From assembly GCF_002556545.1 (NCBI RefSeq), contig NZ_CP022685.1:5062001-5126000 (forward strand): a DNA stretch of 64,000 bases. Direction: 5' to 3'. A program made the translations under genes and the position numbers. The stretch is from Streptomyces formicae. Lineage in GTDB: Bacteria; Actinomycetota; Actinomycetes; Streptomycetales; Streptomycetaceae. Under the pieces are notes generated by a model. It searched no databases and was not told where the DNA came from. It saw only the letters and a program-made list of their open reading frames with translations. This document shows, in pieces, positions 1 through 8,221 of the stretch (its first letter is position 1; the number at the start of each line of letters is the position of its first letter).

Positions 1-390
1 CCGGGTGAGCAGCAGGGTCCGCAGCCGGGTCGCGATGCCCGCGCCGCGCTGGGCGGGCGCCACCATGAGCTCGCTGAGCAGGAACACCCGCCCGGACGCG
101 GTCTGTTCCTCGATCCCGGCGGGCAGGATGCCGCGGAACCCCTCCCACCAGTCGCTGTCGCGCGCGGCGCGGTACCCGTAGAGGCACCCGACGAGACCGG
201 CCGAGTCGGCGACGACCATGTCGAAGTCGGGCTGCTGCACGTCGTGTTCGAAGCGCCGCAGGAATCCCCGCCGGTCGCTGTACTCGGCGCCTTCCCTGCC
301 CCGATAGGCCTCTACGTAGAGGCTGGCCACGGACTCGCGCTGCTGTTCCGCCTGCCACCGGCTCAGCCGCCGCAAGAACACCTCTGCCAT
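1..390 (-). CDS. GNAT N-acetyltransferase, C-terminus cut by window edge
   Basis: An open frame runs off the left edge for 130 codons from an ATG at 390. It begins MAEVFLRRLSRW and ends in the window with the acetyl-CoA binding motif A of the GNAT fold, LMVAPAQRGAGIATRL (Q/R-x-x-G-x-G/A), so the catalytic fold is recognisable although the last strands lie outside. Earlier residues VVADSAGLVGCLYGYR form the preceding beta strands. The substrate cannot be told. The next gene (hydrolase, 531-1499) is on the same strand but its stop is 140 bases upstream of this start, so co-transcription is possible but unproven. Start choice rests on the ATG; the upstream ggcgg is only a modest ribosome site. 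Confidence 0.8.
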   Translation of the reverse strand, partial: MAEVFLRRLSRWQAEQQRESVASLYVEAYRGREGAEYSDRRGFLRRFEHDVQQPDFDMVVADSAGLVGCLYGYRAARDSDWWEGFRGILPAGIEEQTASGRVFLLSELMVAPAQRGAGIATRLRTLLLTR

Positions 391-530
391 GTGCGCCTCC
401 CGCCCGGCCCCCGCTGGGGACCCCCCGTACACCTTGGACTCCGCATGGTGACAGCACGGAACACCGAGCGGAACGGGGCGTCGCCGCCAGTTCTCTGGGC
501 CCGCCGCGGGACGGGCCGCCCGGACCCGGC

Positions 531-1499
531 CTACTTGGATTCGACCCGGCCGAGCGGGTCGGGTCCCGCGGCCAGCGCGTCCCGCGCGATCTGCCAGGCC
601 CGATCTCCCGGATAGAGCTCGCTGCGCAGGTAGGCGCAGGTGAGCCGCCCGACCGCGGCGACCCGCTCGGGGTTCTCGTCGGTGGTCTCCGCGACGTCGT
701 ACCCGGAGATCCCGCCGAGCCCGTGTCCGGCGTCGAACAGCGTGAGCAGGGACTTGGGCCCCGGGGCGAGTACGTAGGGATCCGTGTGCCAATCAGGGCC
801 CTTGACCGTCAGGAAGGCGGAGGCGTCCTGGTCCCCCGCGACGACGAGCGTGGGCGTCGTCATCGTGGAGAAGTCCGAGGTCAGGAAGAAGGAGTAGGTC
901 TCCGCCGTGAACTCGGTGAGGGCGTCGCCGCCGCGTCCCGGTGCGGCGAGCAGCACGCCCGCCGTGATCCGGGGCTCCGCCAGGTCCACTTCCTTCCCGT
1001 CGAACGGATCGGTGAGCCTCGCGCCGAGCAGCAGGCTCGCGGTGTGCCCGCCCATCGAGTGCCCGGCCACGGCGACCCGGCCGTGGTCGATACGGCCGCG
1101 GAGCTGCGGGACGGCGTCCTCGACCGCGTCGAGCCCGTCGAGGACGCGCTTCATGTCCTCGGCCCGGGTGCGCCAGTGCGGCGCGGCGCCGGCGTCGGTG
1201 TCGGGGGCCGGATCCAGCGTCCTGGAGTCCAGGTGGGTGGGTTGGATCACGACGAAGCCGTGTGCGGCCCAGTAGGTGGCGAGCGGGGCGTAGCCGTTCA
1301 GGGAGGAGAGGTTGTTCGAGGGGCCGAGGCCGTGCGAGAGGAGGATGACCGGCAGGTCGCTCCCGGTCACCGGGGCGGAGACCCGCACCTGAAGGTCGAC
1401 GGCGCGGCCGGGTGCGGGCAGCACGACGGGGCTGACCGAGAGGACCGGGGCGGTGGCGTCGGCGGTGGCGACGTCGGCGGTGTACGTGGGTTCACTCAT
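531..1499 (-). CDS. alpha/beta hydrolase (PAF-acetylhydrolase/chlorophyllase-like)
   Basis: A 322-residue serine hydrolase. The oxyanion strand is VILLSHGLGP (about 51-60), the nucleophile elbow GHSMGG puts the catalytic Ser near 148, the acidic residue is probably in VVAGDQD (about 220) and the catalytic His in FDAGHGLGG (about 258). No signal peptide, so cytosolic. Fold and motif spacing match the large dienelactone/PAF-AH-like group that cleaves small or lipid esters; the true substrate is unknown. It is divergent from the TetR gene at 1624, with a perfect operator-like inverted repeat between them, so it is probably repressed by that TetR and induced by its ligand, perhaps a substrate of this enzyme. 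Confidence 0.85.
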   Translation of the reverse strand: MSEPTYTADVATADATAPVLSVSPVVLPAPGRAVDLQVRVSAPVTGSDLPVILLSHGLGPSNNLSSLNGYAPLATYWAAHGFVVIQPTHLDSRTLDPAPDTDAGAAPHWRTRAEDMKRVLDGLDAVEDAVPQLRGRIDHGRVAVAGHSMGGHTASLLLGARLTDPFDGKEVDLAEPRITAGVLLAAPGRGGDALTEFTAETYSFFLTSDFSTMTTPTLVVAGDQDASAFLTVKGPDWHTDPYVLAPGPKSLLTLFDAGHGLGGISGYDVAETTDENPERVAAVGRLTCAYLRSELYPGDRAWQIARDALAAGPDPLGRVESK

Positions 1500-1561
1500 G
1501 GCGGGAATCCCCTTCGATGGCCTCGGCTACCCTGAAACTGGATCGCCGTTCCACTTACGAT

Positions 1562-1578
1562 ACGGATCGCTGATCCGT
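1562..1578. promoter_or_regulatory. TetR-type operator between divergent genes
   Basis: A perfect inverted repeat, ACGGATC-GCT-GATCCGT (7-bp arms, 3-bp spacer), lies in the 124-bp gap between the hydrolase (start 1499) and the TetR gene (start 1624). Length, symmetry and place are typical of a TetR dimer operator controlling both divergent promoters. Binding is inferred. Confidence 0.7.
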
Positions 1579-1623
1579 TTAGTCAACGGTCCACGGGGCC
1601 GATCAGTGAAGGGAAGGGAGGGC

Positions 1624-2232
1624 ATGGTGTCCACGCCGGAGAGCCAGCCCGAAAAAACGTCCGCCCGCGGCAAGCGGGCGGACGCGGTGCGCAATCAGCA
1701 GGTTCTGCTCGACGCGGCCGGGGAGGTGTTCGTGACCTCCGGGATCGACGCGCCGATCCGCGAGATCGCGGCCAAGGCGGGGGTCGGCCTGGGGACGCTC
1801 TACCGCCACTTCCCGACGAGGGCGGACCTCGTCACCGCCGTCTACCGCCACCAGATCGAGGCGTGCGCGGAGGCGGGCCCGAAGCTGCTGGCCGAAGCCG
1901 ACCTGCCGTTCGACGCGCTACGACAGTGGATCGACCTCTTCGTCGACTTCCTGGTCACCAAGCACGGGCTCGCCGACGCCCTGCAGTCCGAAAGCGAGCG
2001 GTTCGCGGCGCTGCACACCCACTTCCTCGACCGGCTGCTGCCCGTCTGCGCGCAACTGCTCGACGCGGCGGCAGCGGCGGGTGAGATCAGCTCCGACGTA
2101 CGGCCCTACGAGCTGCTGCGCGGCATCGGCAACCTCTGCATCGGACGGGACAGCGACCCCCGCTACGACCCCCGCCGGTTGATCGAGCCGCTCCTCCAGG
2201 GCCTGCGGCCGCACGCGGCGCCGGGGGCGTGA
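1624..2232 (+). CDS. TetR/AcrR family transcriptional regulator
   Basis: A 202-residue TetR-family repressor. After a basic N-terminal tail (KTSARGKRADAVRNQ) comes the helix-turn-helix: LLDAAGEVFVTSG, then IREIAAKAGVGLGTLYRHF, the standard recognition-helix signature, followed by R-A-D-L. The rest is an alpha-helical ligand domain ending LLQGLRP. I chose the ATG at 1624 because it follows a purine-rich GGGAAGGGAGG ribosome site and gives the usual family length; an in-frame extension back to 1453 would run through the operator. It most likely represses itself and the divergent hydrolase through the repeat at 1562-1578. The ligand is unknown. Confidence 0.9.
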   Translation: MVSTPESQPEKTSARGKRADAVRNQQVLLDAAGEVFVTSGIDAPIREIAAKAGVGLGTLYRHFPTRADLVTAVYRHQIEACAEAGPKLLAEADLPFDALRQWIDLFVDFLVTKHGLADALQSESERFAALHTHFLDRLLPVCAQLLDAAAAAGEISSDVRPYELLRGIGNLCIGRDSDPRYDPRRLIEPLLQGLRPHAAPGA

Positions 2233-2263
2233 CGATCCACGGATCGATCTCTCGGCCCAGGGG

Positions 2264-3100
2264 TCAGCGCAGTCCGGCGAAGAGGTCGTCCTCACGCGCG
2301 GGCGAGCCGGTGGAGTCCTTGACGCGGACGAAGGTCTCCATGCCCATCAACTCGCCGAAGCGCTCCTTGCCCATCTTGAGGAAGAAGATGTTCTCGCCCT
2401 GACTGGCGTGCGCGGCCAGGGCGTCGAACTTCTGGTCGCTGAACGCGGTGGTCTCCACCCACGTGCTGATCTCGTCGTCGGGGAGCCCGATCTCCGCCAT
2501 CGCGGCGACCTCGGCGGGGTCCGGCTCCGGCATGTCACCTTCGTGGAACTCGCGCATGGTCTCCTGGAACTGCCGCATCGCCGAGTGGGGCATCGTCGTC
2601 CAGTACACCTTCGGCGTCAGCTCCACCATCTCCAGCGCCGCCATCGTGATGCGGTGGGCCTGGATGTGATCGGGGTGACCGTAGAAGCCGTTCTCGTCGT
2701 AGGTGACGACCACGTCGGGCCGGTAGTGCCGCATGAGCTCCGCGAGCCGGGCGGCGCCTTCCTCAACGGGGGTCTGCCAGAACGATCCGGGGGCGTCGTT
2801 GCTGGGCCAGCCGGTCATCCCGGAGTCGGCGTAGTCGAGCATCTCCAGATCGCTGACCTTCAGGACCTCACAACTCTCCAGAAGCTCCTGGCGCCGCATG
2901 GCGGCGACGGCCACCGGATCGTGCCCGGGCTCCCCGGGCTTGACGCCCCCCGGCCCGTCCCCGCAACCGCCGTCGGTACAGGTCACGAGAACCGTACGAA
3001 TCCCTTCCGCCGCATACCGCGCAAGGACCCCTCCGGTCCCGGTGGCCTCGTCATCGGGGTGAGCGTGCACTGCCATGAGCGTCAAGGGCCGGTCAGTCAT
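2264..3100 (-). CDS. PIG-L/LmbE family zinc deacetylase
   Basis: A 278-residue PIG-L family metal-dependent N-deacetylase/amidase. It carries the zinc motif AHPDDE at residues 13-18 and the second metal/catalytic motif GHPDH at 141-145, with TYDENGFYGHPDHIQAHR typical of the family. This family includes MshB and Mca of mycothiol metabolism and LmbE-like enzymes on sugars; the residues around AHPDDE (MAVHAHPDDEATGTGG) do not let me call Mca or MshB. The start at 3100 is set by an excellent GGAGGACTTCCG-ATG site; the open frame continues 55 codons upstream without a site. It converges with the TetR gene, 31 bases apart, and stands alone. Confidence 0.85.
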   Translation of the reverse strand: MTDRPLTLMAVHAHPDDEATGTGGVLARYAAEGIRTVLVTCTDGGCGDGPGGVKPGEPGHDPVAVAAMRRQELLESCEVLKVSDLEMLDYADSGMTGWPSNDAPGSFWQTPVEEGAARLAELMRHYRPDVVVTYDENGFYGHPDHIQAHRITMAALEMVELTPKVYWTTMPHSAMRQFQETMREFHEGDMPEPDPAEVAAMAEIGLPDDEISTWVETTAFSDQKFDALAAHASQGENIFFLKMGKERFGELMGMETFVRVKDSTGSPAREDDLFAGLR

Positions 3101-3333
3101 CGGAAGTCCTCCTGCAAAAGTGACGAAGCGATCCACACGCCCGACGGGCGCGCCGCGATATCGGGGCGTCGGCCCCTCGCACGATGCAACAGCGGGGACG
3201 TGACCGGCTGTTCCCGTCTCGGGCGTCGCCGCGCTCGCGGTTCGCTTCCCGGCGGCCCCGGACACACGTCGGGCCCGGCCCTCCCCGCAGGAGGACCGGG
3301 CCGCACCTGCTCCCGCGACACGCCTGAACCCCG

Positions 3334-3870
3334 TCAGAGATGCATCATGGCCATCACCTCAGGGCTCCGTACGCCGGTCGCGACGCTCGGGACGGCCTCG
3401 CCGGGGCGGATCCAGCCCGCGGTCTCGGCCGCCTTGACGGCGGCCTTCTCCGCGGTGTCGGCTTCGGCGTTCAGTTGCTCGTCGGTGCCCAGGTGCTTCG
3501 CCCCCGCCGCCACTCCGGCGGTCAGTGAGGCTCTGAGCGCGGCCTGGCACGCGAGGGCGGAGGCTTCGGCGTCGCCGTCGACGACCTGCCCCATCTGAGC
3601 CGCCTGCGCGGCGGACGCGGCCGCGTTCCGGGCGCAGCGCGAGTCCGCGGCCGGGTCGGGCTCGGACTCGGAGAGCACGGCGAGGGCCTGCGCCGCCACA
3701 CGGGCGCCGTGGGCGGCCTTCCAGACGGCGTCCGAGTGCTCCGACCCGCGCCGCTCGACGTAGCGGCTGAGGGCCGCGGCCCGCGCCGCCGCGCTCTCGG
3801 CGCGGGCGGCATGGCTCGCCCTGAGGCCCGCCGCTGTCTGCTCCCGCTCTTCGCGGTCGTGCTCGTTCAC
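3334..3870 (-). CDS. alanine-rich helical protein of unknown function
   Basis: A 178-residue soluble protein. I prefer the GTG at 3870 because GGAGG lies five bases before it; an ATG twelve bases upstream (3882) would place that same GGAGG inside the gene. The sequence begins with a charged stretch (NEHDREEREQ) and then is strongly alanine-rich with Arg/Glu, predicted to be mostly helical (for example AARAESAAARAAALSRYVE), ending PEVMAMMHL. No catalytic motif, membrane segment or signal peptide is visible and I do not recognise a family. It is flanked by the PIG-L gene and the DoxX gene with wide gaps, so it is probably a single transcription unit. Confidence 0.65.
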   Translation of the reverse strand: MNEHDREEREQTAAGLRASHAARAESAAARAAALSRYVERRGSEHSDAVWKAAHGARVAAQALAVLSESEPDPAADSRCARNAAASAAQAAQMGQVVDGDAEASALACQAALRASLTAGVAAGAKHLGTDEQLNAEADTAEKAAVKAAETAGWIRPGEAVPSVATGVRSPEVMAMMHL

Positions 3871-4104
3871 CGGCACCTCCATGTCTGCACGGAGCGGCGG
3901 GGCGCTGTACCCCGTCCGCCACGGCGGATGTGTCGGGCAGGGTGACACGTCGCCGTGCAACAGGCCAGAGGCGGGCTGGGGCAGGCGCATTCCCGTCCCC
4001 GGCAGCCCCGGCACCATTCGCGTCCAGACTGTTCGCGTCCAGACCGTTCGCGTCCCAAGGCGGAAGCGAGCGCTAGAAGATCCGTCCCAAGGCGGGAGCG
4101 ACCG

Positions 4105-4551
4105 CTAGAAGATCCCCAGCGCCGCGTCCACCGACCACACCTGCCAACCGGACGCGAACAGCGCGACGACCGAGATCAGCGCCATCATGAGGTTCTGCCC
4201 CTGCTCGGCCACGTCGTGGATCATCAGCACCAGGTAGATCAGGTTCAGCAGGAGCCCGCAGACGAGGGCGATCGGCGTGAGGAAGCCGAAGATCAGCCCG
4301 AGGCCGAGTGCCAGTTCCGCGTAGGCGACGACGTAGGCCATGACCCGAGGACGCGGCTTGACCACGACGTCGAAGCCGCTGCGGACCGCGGTCCACCGGT
4401 GCTTCTCGGCGATGCCCGCCGCCCAGCCGATGCCACCCCCGCCGAACCACTCCTTCTTGTCCTTGTGGCGGTAGCTCTCGAGCCACCACAAGCCGAGCCC
4501 GATCCGGAGCACGGCCAGCAGCTCGGCTCCGCTCAGCCACATCGTCCGCAT
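4105..4551 (-). CDS. DoxX-like integral membrane protein
   Basis: A 148-residue protein with four hydrophobic segments: LLAVLRIGLGLWWLES (about 11-26), VMAYVVAYAELALGLGLIFGF (about 70-90), IALVCGLLLNLIYLVLMI, and LMMALISVVALFASGW. This is the DoxX/TQO small-subunit topology, including the early Arg in the first segment and a Gly-rich second segment. DoxX-like proteins are linked to quinone or thiol redox at the membrane, but the role here is not shown. A GGGAGG site precedes the ATG by 8 bases. It diverges from the amidohydrolase at 4729 and shares with it two matching TetR-type operators, suggesting both act in the same catabolic or stress response. Confidence 0.8.
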   Translation of the reverse strand: MRTMWLSGAELLAVLRIGLGLWWLESYRHKDKKEWFGGGGIGWAAGIAEKHRWTAVRSGFDVVVKPRPRVMAYVVAYAELALGLGLIFGFLTPIALVCGLLLNLIYLVLMIHDVAEQGQNLMMALISVVALFASGWQVWSVDAALGIF

Positions 4552-4574
4552 CGAGAGCCCTCCCTGAAGTAGAC

Positions 4575-4589
4575 CTGACGATGCGTCAG
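4575..4589. promoter_or_regulatory. operator A: CTGACG-ATG-CGTCAG
   Basis: Perfect inverted repeat CTGACGATGCGTCAG, 24 bases upstream of the DoxX start. The 15-bp word is closely matched by CTGATGGATCGTCAG at 4674-4688 near the divergent gene, so the two are probably sites for one dimeric, TetR-type repressor. No candidate repressor gene is adjacent, so it may act from elsewhere. Confidence 0.6.
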
Positions 4590-4673
4590 TTCAGCGGATC
4601 GGCGCGGATCGCGCAAGGGGTCGAGTTCCGGGCGGGCGCTTGCCGTCGTCCGGGTGAGCCCATAACCTCAATC

Positions 4674-4688
4674 TGATGGATCGTCAGA
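4674..4688. promoter_or_regulatory. operator B: CTGATGGATCGTCAG
   Basis: Second copy of the operator word seen at 4575-4589 (shared CTGAYG and CGTCAG ends). It sits inside a longer perfect repeat, AATCTGA-N7-TCAGATT (4670-4690), 38 bases before the amidohydrolase start. The GC around this gap is lower than in the flanking genes, as expected for a promoter region. Confidence 0.6.
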
Positions 4689-4728
4689 TTTCAGGCTAGG
4701 AAACCGGCAGGCAATAGGGGGCACAGCA

Positions 4729-5946
4729 GTGGTCAGCAGCGAGGTCGGCACCAAGGAACTCCCCCGGGTCATCAGCGTGGACGACCACGTGATCGAGCCC
4801 GCGCACCTCTTCGAGAAGTGGCTCCCGAGCAAGTACCGCGACCGCGGGCCGAAGCCCTTCACCGCGGGCATCGGCGAACTCGCGTACATCGGCGGGAAGT
4901 ACAAGTTCACGACGGACCCGGACGGACAGACCACCGACTGGTGGGAGTACGAGGGCGACATCTTCCCGTACAAGCGCATCATCGCGGCCGTCGGCTTCTC
5001 CCGGGACGAGATGACCCTCGACGGCATCACCCGGGAGCAGATGCGACGCGGCTGCTGGGACCCCAAGGCGCGGCTTGAGGACATGGACCTCAACCACGTC
5101 GAGGCGTCCCTCTGCTTCCCCACGTTCCCGCGCTTCTGCGGACAGACCTTCGCCGAGGCCAAGGACAAGGAGGTGGGCCTCGCCTGCGTCCGGGCCTACA
5201 ACGACTGGATGGTGGAGGAGTGGTGCGGCGACAGCGGCGGCCGCCTCATCCCGCTCTGTCTGATCCCGCTGTGGGACATCGACCTCGCCGTCGCCGAGAT
5301 CAAACGCAATGCCGCGCGCGGGGTGCGGGCGGTGACCTTCTCCGAGATCCCGACCTACCTGGGGCTGCCGTCGATCCACTCCGGCTACTGGGACCCGTTC
5401 TTCGCGGCCTGCGAGGAGACCGGCACCGTCGTGAACATGCACATCGGGTCCAGCTCCCAGATGCCCGCCGCGTCCCCCGACGCCCCGCCCGCCGTCCAGG
5501 CGTCGCTGTCCTTCAACAATGCCATGGCGTCGATGATGGACTTCCTCTTCAGCGGGGTCCTCGTGAAGTTCCCGCGCCTCAAACTGGCGTACAGCGAGGG
5601 GCAGATGGGATGGATCCCGTACGCGCTGGAGCGCGCCGACGACGTGTGGGAGGAGCACCGTGCGTGGGGCGGCGTGAAGGACCTGATTCCCGAGCCGCCG
5701 TCCACGTACTACTACCGGCAGATCTTCTGCTGCTTCTTCCGCGACAAGCACGGTGTCGACTCGATCGAGACCGTGGGCGTGAACAACGCGACCTTCGAGA
5801 CGGACTATCCGCACGTCGACTCGACGTGGCCGCACACGAAGCAGGTGGCACAGGATCACGTGGGCGGACTGCCGGAAGACGTCGTGTACAAGTTGCTCCG
5901 CGGGAACGCCATCCGCATGCTCGACCTGCCGTTCGACCGGGCCTGA
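4729..5946 (+). CDS. amidohydrolase family metal-dependent hydrolase/decarboxylase
   Basis: A 405-residue TIM-barrel amidohydrolase of the amidohydrolase-2 (ACMSD-like) group. The N-terminal metal motif is present in its D-D-H-V-I-E-P form (ISVDDHVIEP, about 15-24), a His in the NMHIGSS segment near residue 240 lies on a barrel strand, and the C-terminal metal aspartate is in FETDYPHVDSTWP (about 360). Relatives act on aromatic or acyl ring-cleavage products and in actinobacteria often sit in steroid, lipid or aromatic catabolic loci. The start is a GTG after a run of Gs. It is controlled, most likely, with the divergent DoxX gene through operators at 4575 and 4674. Confidence 0.82.
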   Translation: MVSSEVGTKELPRVISVDDHVIEPAHLFEKWLPSKYRDRGPKPFTAGIGELAYIGGKYKFTTDPDGQTTDWWEYEGDIFPYKRIIAAVGFSRDEMTLDGITREQMRRGCWDPKARLEDMDLNHVEASLCFPTFPRFCGQTFAEAKDKEVGLACVRAYNDWMVEEWCGDSGGRLIPLCLIPLWDIDLAVAEIKRNAARGVRAVTFSEIPTYLGLPSIHSGYWDPFFAACEETGTVVNMHIGSSSQMPAASPDAPPAVQASLSFNNAMASMMDFLFSGVLVKFPRLKLAYSEGQMGWIPYALERADDVWEEHRAWGGVKDLIPEPPSTYYYRQIFCCFFRDKHGVDSIETVGVNNATFETDYPHVDSTWPHTKQVAQDHVGGLPEDVVYKLLRGNAIRMLDLPFDRA

Positions 5947-6031
5947 GCGGCCACCGGTCACCGCTGTGCGCTGGGGGCACCGGAGCCCCCGGCGTTATGG
6001 TTCGCCTGTTCCCTGACGGAGAGGTGATCGG

Positions 6032-6952
6032 ATGAGCGGCCCCACGACGGAGGCCCTGGTCACGCTTGGGCGTGCCTACGTACGACGGGCCCCCGGAGAG
6101 CTGTTCAAGAGTGCGCTCGCCGCCCGCCTCCTGAACCCCCACCTCCGGGACCACCCCCGACGGAGGGTCGTCGACGTCGAGTTCGGCGCCAGGTTCGCGG
6201 TCGACACCCAGGACCTGATCCAGCGCTACCTGTACCTCTTCGGAGGGTGGGAGCCGAACATGACGCGATGGCTGGGGAGCCGTCTGAGCGCCGGTGACGT
6301 GCTGGTGGACGTCGGCTCGAACGTGGGCGTCTTCGCCGTCCTGGGATCCCGGCTCGTCGGCAGTACGGGGCGGGTCGTGGCCATCGAGGCGTCCCCGACC
6401 TTCCACCGCCGCCTGGAGCAGCACGCCGAGCTGAACGGCTGCGACAACGTTCGCGCGATCAACGCCGCCGTGTCGGACAGCAGGAAGACGCTGACGTTCG
6501 TCCTCGCCAGTTCGCACAACATGGGCGCGAACTCGATAGTCCCCTATGACGGTCCCGCCGAGTCCACCTTCGCGATGGAGGCGCTCCCGCTGCCGGAGCT
6601 CCTGGACGCCGACGAGGTCGCCAGGGCCCGGGTGATCAAGATCGACGTCGAGGGTGCGGAGGGCGGGGTCGTCCGCGGGATGAAGGCCCTCCTGGAGAAG
6701 CTCCGCCCCGATGCGGAGATCGCCGTGGAGGTCACGCCCGACCGCATGGCCCAGCTCGGGGATTCGGTCGACGAGCTCCTGGACATCATGCGGGACCACG
6801 GTTTCCACACCTACCGGCTCGACAACGACTACGGTCCCGAGGGCTATCCGCGGGCCATGCGGCGCCCTTCGGCTCCGGTGCGCTGGAGAGGGCCTGTCGT
6901 GGGCGAGACCGACCTCGTCTTCTCACGGATCGACGCCGAGACGCTCGTGTGA
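6032..6952 (+). CDS. FkbM family methyltransferase
   Basis: A 306-residue SAM-dependent methyltransferase of the FkbM family. The SAM-binding motif I is DVLVDVGSNVGVFAVLGSRL (about residues 90-110), followed by the acidic end of strand 2 in RVVAIEASP, and the family-typical IKIDVEGAEGGVVRGM (about 205-220), where DVEGAE is the FkbM signature. FkbM enzymes methylate hydroxyls on sugars or polyketides. A GAGGTGATCGG site precedes the ATG. It faces a GT2 glycosyltransferase across a 24-bp tandem repeat, so the pair may act on a surface glycan or glycosylated metabolite, but they are on opposite strands. Confidence 0.87.
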   Translation: MSGPTTEALVTLGRAYVRRAPGELFKSALAARLLNPHLRDHPRRRVVDVEFGARFAVDTQDLIQRYLYLFGGWEPNMTRWLGSRLSAGDVLVDVGSNVGVFAVLGSRLVGSTGRVVAIEASPTFHRRLEQHAELNGCDNVRAINAAVSDSRKTLTFVLASSHNMGANSIVPYDGPAESTFAMEALPLPELLDADEVARARVIKIDVEGAEGGVVRGMKALLEKLRPDAEIAVEVTPDRMAQLGDSVDELLDIMRDHGFHTYRLDNDYGPEGYPRAMRRPSAPVRWRGPVVGETDLVFSRIDAETLV

Positions 6953-6959
6953 CGCGGCA

Positions 6960-7007
6960 GGATCCGGAGCCCGGGCCCGTGCGGGATCCGGAGCCCGGGC
7001 CCGTGCG
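6960..7007. repeat. perfect 24-bp tandem duplication between convergent genes
   Basis: Two exact copies of a 24-base unit (6960-6983 and 6984-7007) containing the palindrome GCCCGGGC. Copies can fold on each other (CCGGGC with GCCCGG), so the array may serve as a two-way terminator for the convergent FkbM and GT2 genes. Confidence 0.75.
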
Positions 7008-7028
7008 AGGCCGTCCACGAGGTTCCGG

Positions 7029-7790
7029 TCAATCGGTGCTGACGGGGTAGCGCCACGCGAAGTGCTCCAGCGCTCGCGCCCTGGCCTCGACAACGGCCAT
7101 GCGGGCATCGCGCTCCGCCGTGTCGACGTGCGCGGCCTGGCCGGTCACCTGCCCTTCCCACTTGCGGTAGAACAAGCCGACCTCGGACGAGAACCAGCCG
7201 CGCGAGGTCGAGTTCAGGGCGAGCAGGAGGCCCGTGTCCTCGGACGCCGGGAGCGCCATCCAGCCGCCCAGGGCCACGAGAAGGTCGCGCCGGACGAAGA
7301 GCGTCGCCGGGTGGACCTGCGCGCGATAGTCGTGAGAGGCCCAGTGGTCGAGCACTTCCCGGCGCTCGACCGGCCCGTTCTCGGGGTCGCCGGGGAAGCC
7401 GACCGTGGATCCGTCGGGAAGCAGATCGAGCACGCGCGACGTCGCCCAGCCGATGGTGCGGTCGGCTTCGAGGGCCGCGAGGTCGCGGCCCAGCGCGCCG
7501 GGGGCGAGCCGGTCGTCGGCGTCCAGGACCTTGACGTACTCACCGTCCGCGTGGGCCATGGCGATGGTGCGAGCGACCCCGGGCCCACCCGGGCGCCCCT
7601 GCTTGAACGTGACCCGGGCGTCGTCGGGTACGTGGGGCGCGACCTGGTCGGTCGTCCCGTCCTCCTGGATCAGCCAGTGCCACTCCCAGCCCTCGGGCAA
7701 CTCCTGTTCGCGGAGCGACTGGTACGCGTCGGACAGGAAGCGCGCCGAGGGCGCGTGAACGGCCGTGACGATGATGATGCGCCGGCTCAC
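7029..7790 (-). CDS. family 2 glycosyltransferase
   Basis: A 253-residue GT-A fold glycosyltransferase. The nucleotide-binding N-terminus RRIIIVTAVHAPSARFLSDA, the acidic IQEDGTTD, and the metal-binding LDADDR (about 89-94, the DxD element) are in standard order; ASEDTGLLL near 190 offers the ED catalytic-base position. No membrane helix, so it is cytosolic or peripheral. Donor and acceptor sugars cannot be predicted. GTG start at 7790. The upstream 430 bases contain no convincing gene. Its converging neighbour is the FkbM methyltransferase. Confidence 0.85.
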   Translation of the reverse strand: MSRRIIIVTAVHAPSARFLSDAYQSLREQELPEGWEWHWLIQEDGTTDQVAPHVPDDARVTFKQGRPGGPGVARTIAMAHADGEYVKVLDADDRLAPGALGRDLAALEADRTIGWATSRVLDLLPDGSTVGFPGDPENGPVERREVLDHWASHDYRAQVHPATLFVRRDLLVALGGWMALPASEDTGLLLALNSTSRGWFSSEVGLFYRKWEGQVTGQAAHVDTAERDARMAVVEARARALEHFAWRYPVSTD

Positions 7791-8221
7791 GGCTCACCAC
7801 CCTTCCCAGTGAGTCGTGAAGAGCATTTCGGTGCGGTTGTCGCCCCGTTGCCCGAGAGGCAAACAGGCCCGGTCCGGTATTACGCGTTGCGGAGCTGAAC
7901 TGCGATACCTGGGACTTGGGAAAAGGGTGATGCATGGCTCCACCACCGATGCCACGCCGGATCGAAAAGCAATCTCCCAATCGACCGCGTTGCAGAGGGT
8001 GCAATCGCCGTGCCTGCCCGGGTGTTCGAGGTCGCAAAAGGTCGCAAAAGGCCCGACCGCTGGCGACGGGGGATGCACCAGCGATCGGGCCCTACCTAAC
8101 AGTAGGCTGCTGGTGGGAGCGGAATCAACTGTCCGGCTGAAATAAGGAGTTGTGACCGGGGTCACGCGGCGGGTCTTTCGCGTGTTCCCGGGAGTCCGAC
8201 ATTGGCCGAGTTACGACCCCG
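7791..8221. other. intergenic stretch, no supported gene
   Basis: About 430 bases between the GT2 start and the stop of the WD40 gene. Open frames here (for example 68 codons on the plus strand from 7934) lack codon bias and ribosome sites. It has a short direct duplication of GGTCGCAAAA near 8030-8048 and a strong hairpin at 8050-8091. Confidence 0.6.
8050..8091 (-). terminator. rho-independent-type terminator of the STAND/WD40 gene
   Basis: Fourteen-base arms (8050-8063 and 8078-8091, one mismatch) around a 14-base loop. Read on the minus strand the stem is followed by TTTTGC, 130 bases beyond the stop of the WD40 gene. Confidence 0.7.

Noticed and set aside
2233..2246. CGATCC-AC-GGATCG as a further TetR operator or terminator
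   Set aside because: Six-base arms between converging genes are too short for a terminator and the spacing differs from the operator at 1562.
4073..4540. Long Arg/Gly-rich frames overlapping real genes on the other strand or frame throughout
   Set aside because: These are the usual shadow frames of very GC-rich coding DNA; composition is Arg/Pro/Gly/Ala with no motifs.
7934..8140. 68-codon basic plus-strand frame opposite the WD40 terminator
   Set aside because: It covers the terminator hairpin, has no ribosome site and resembles no protein.
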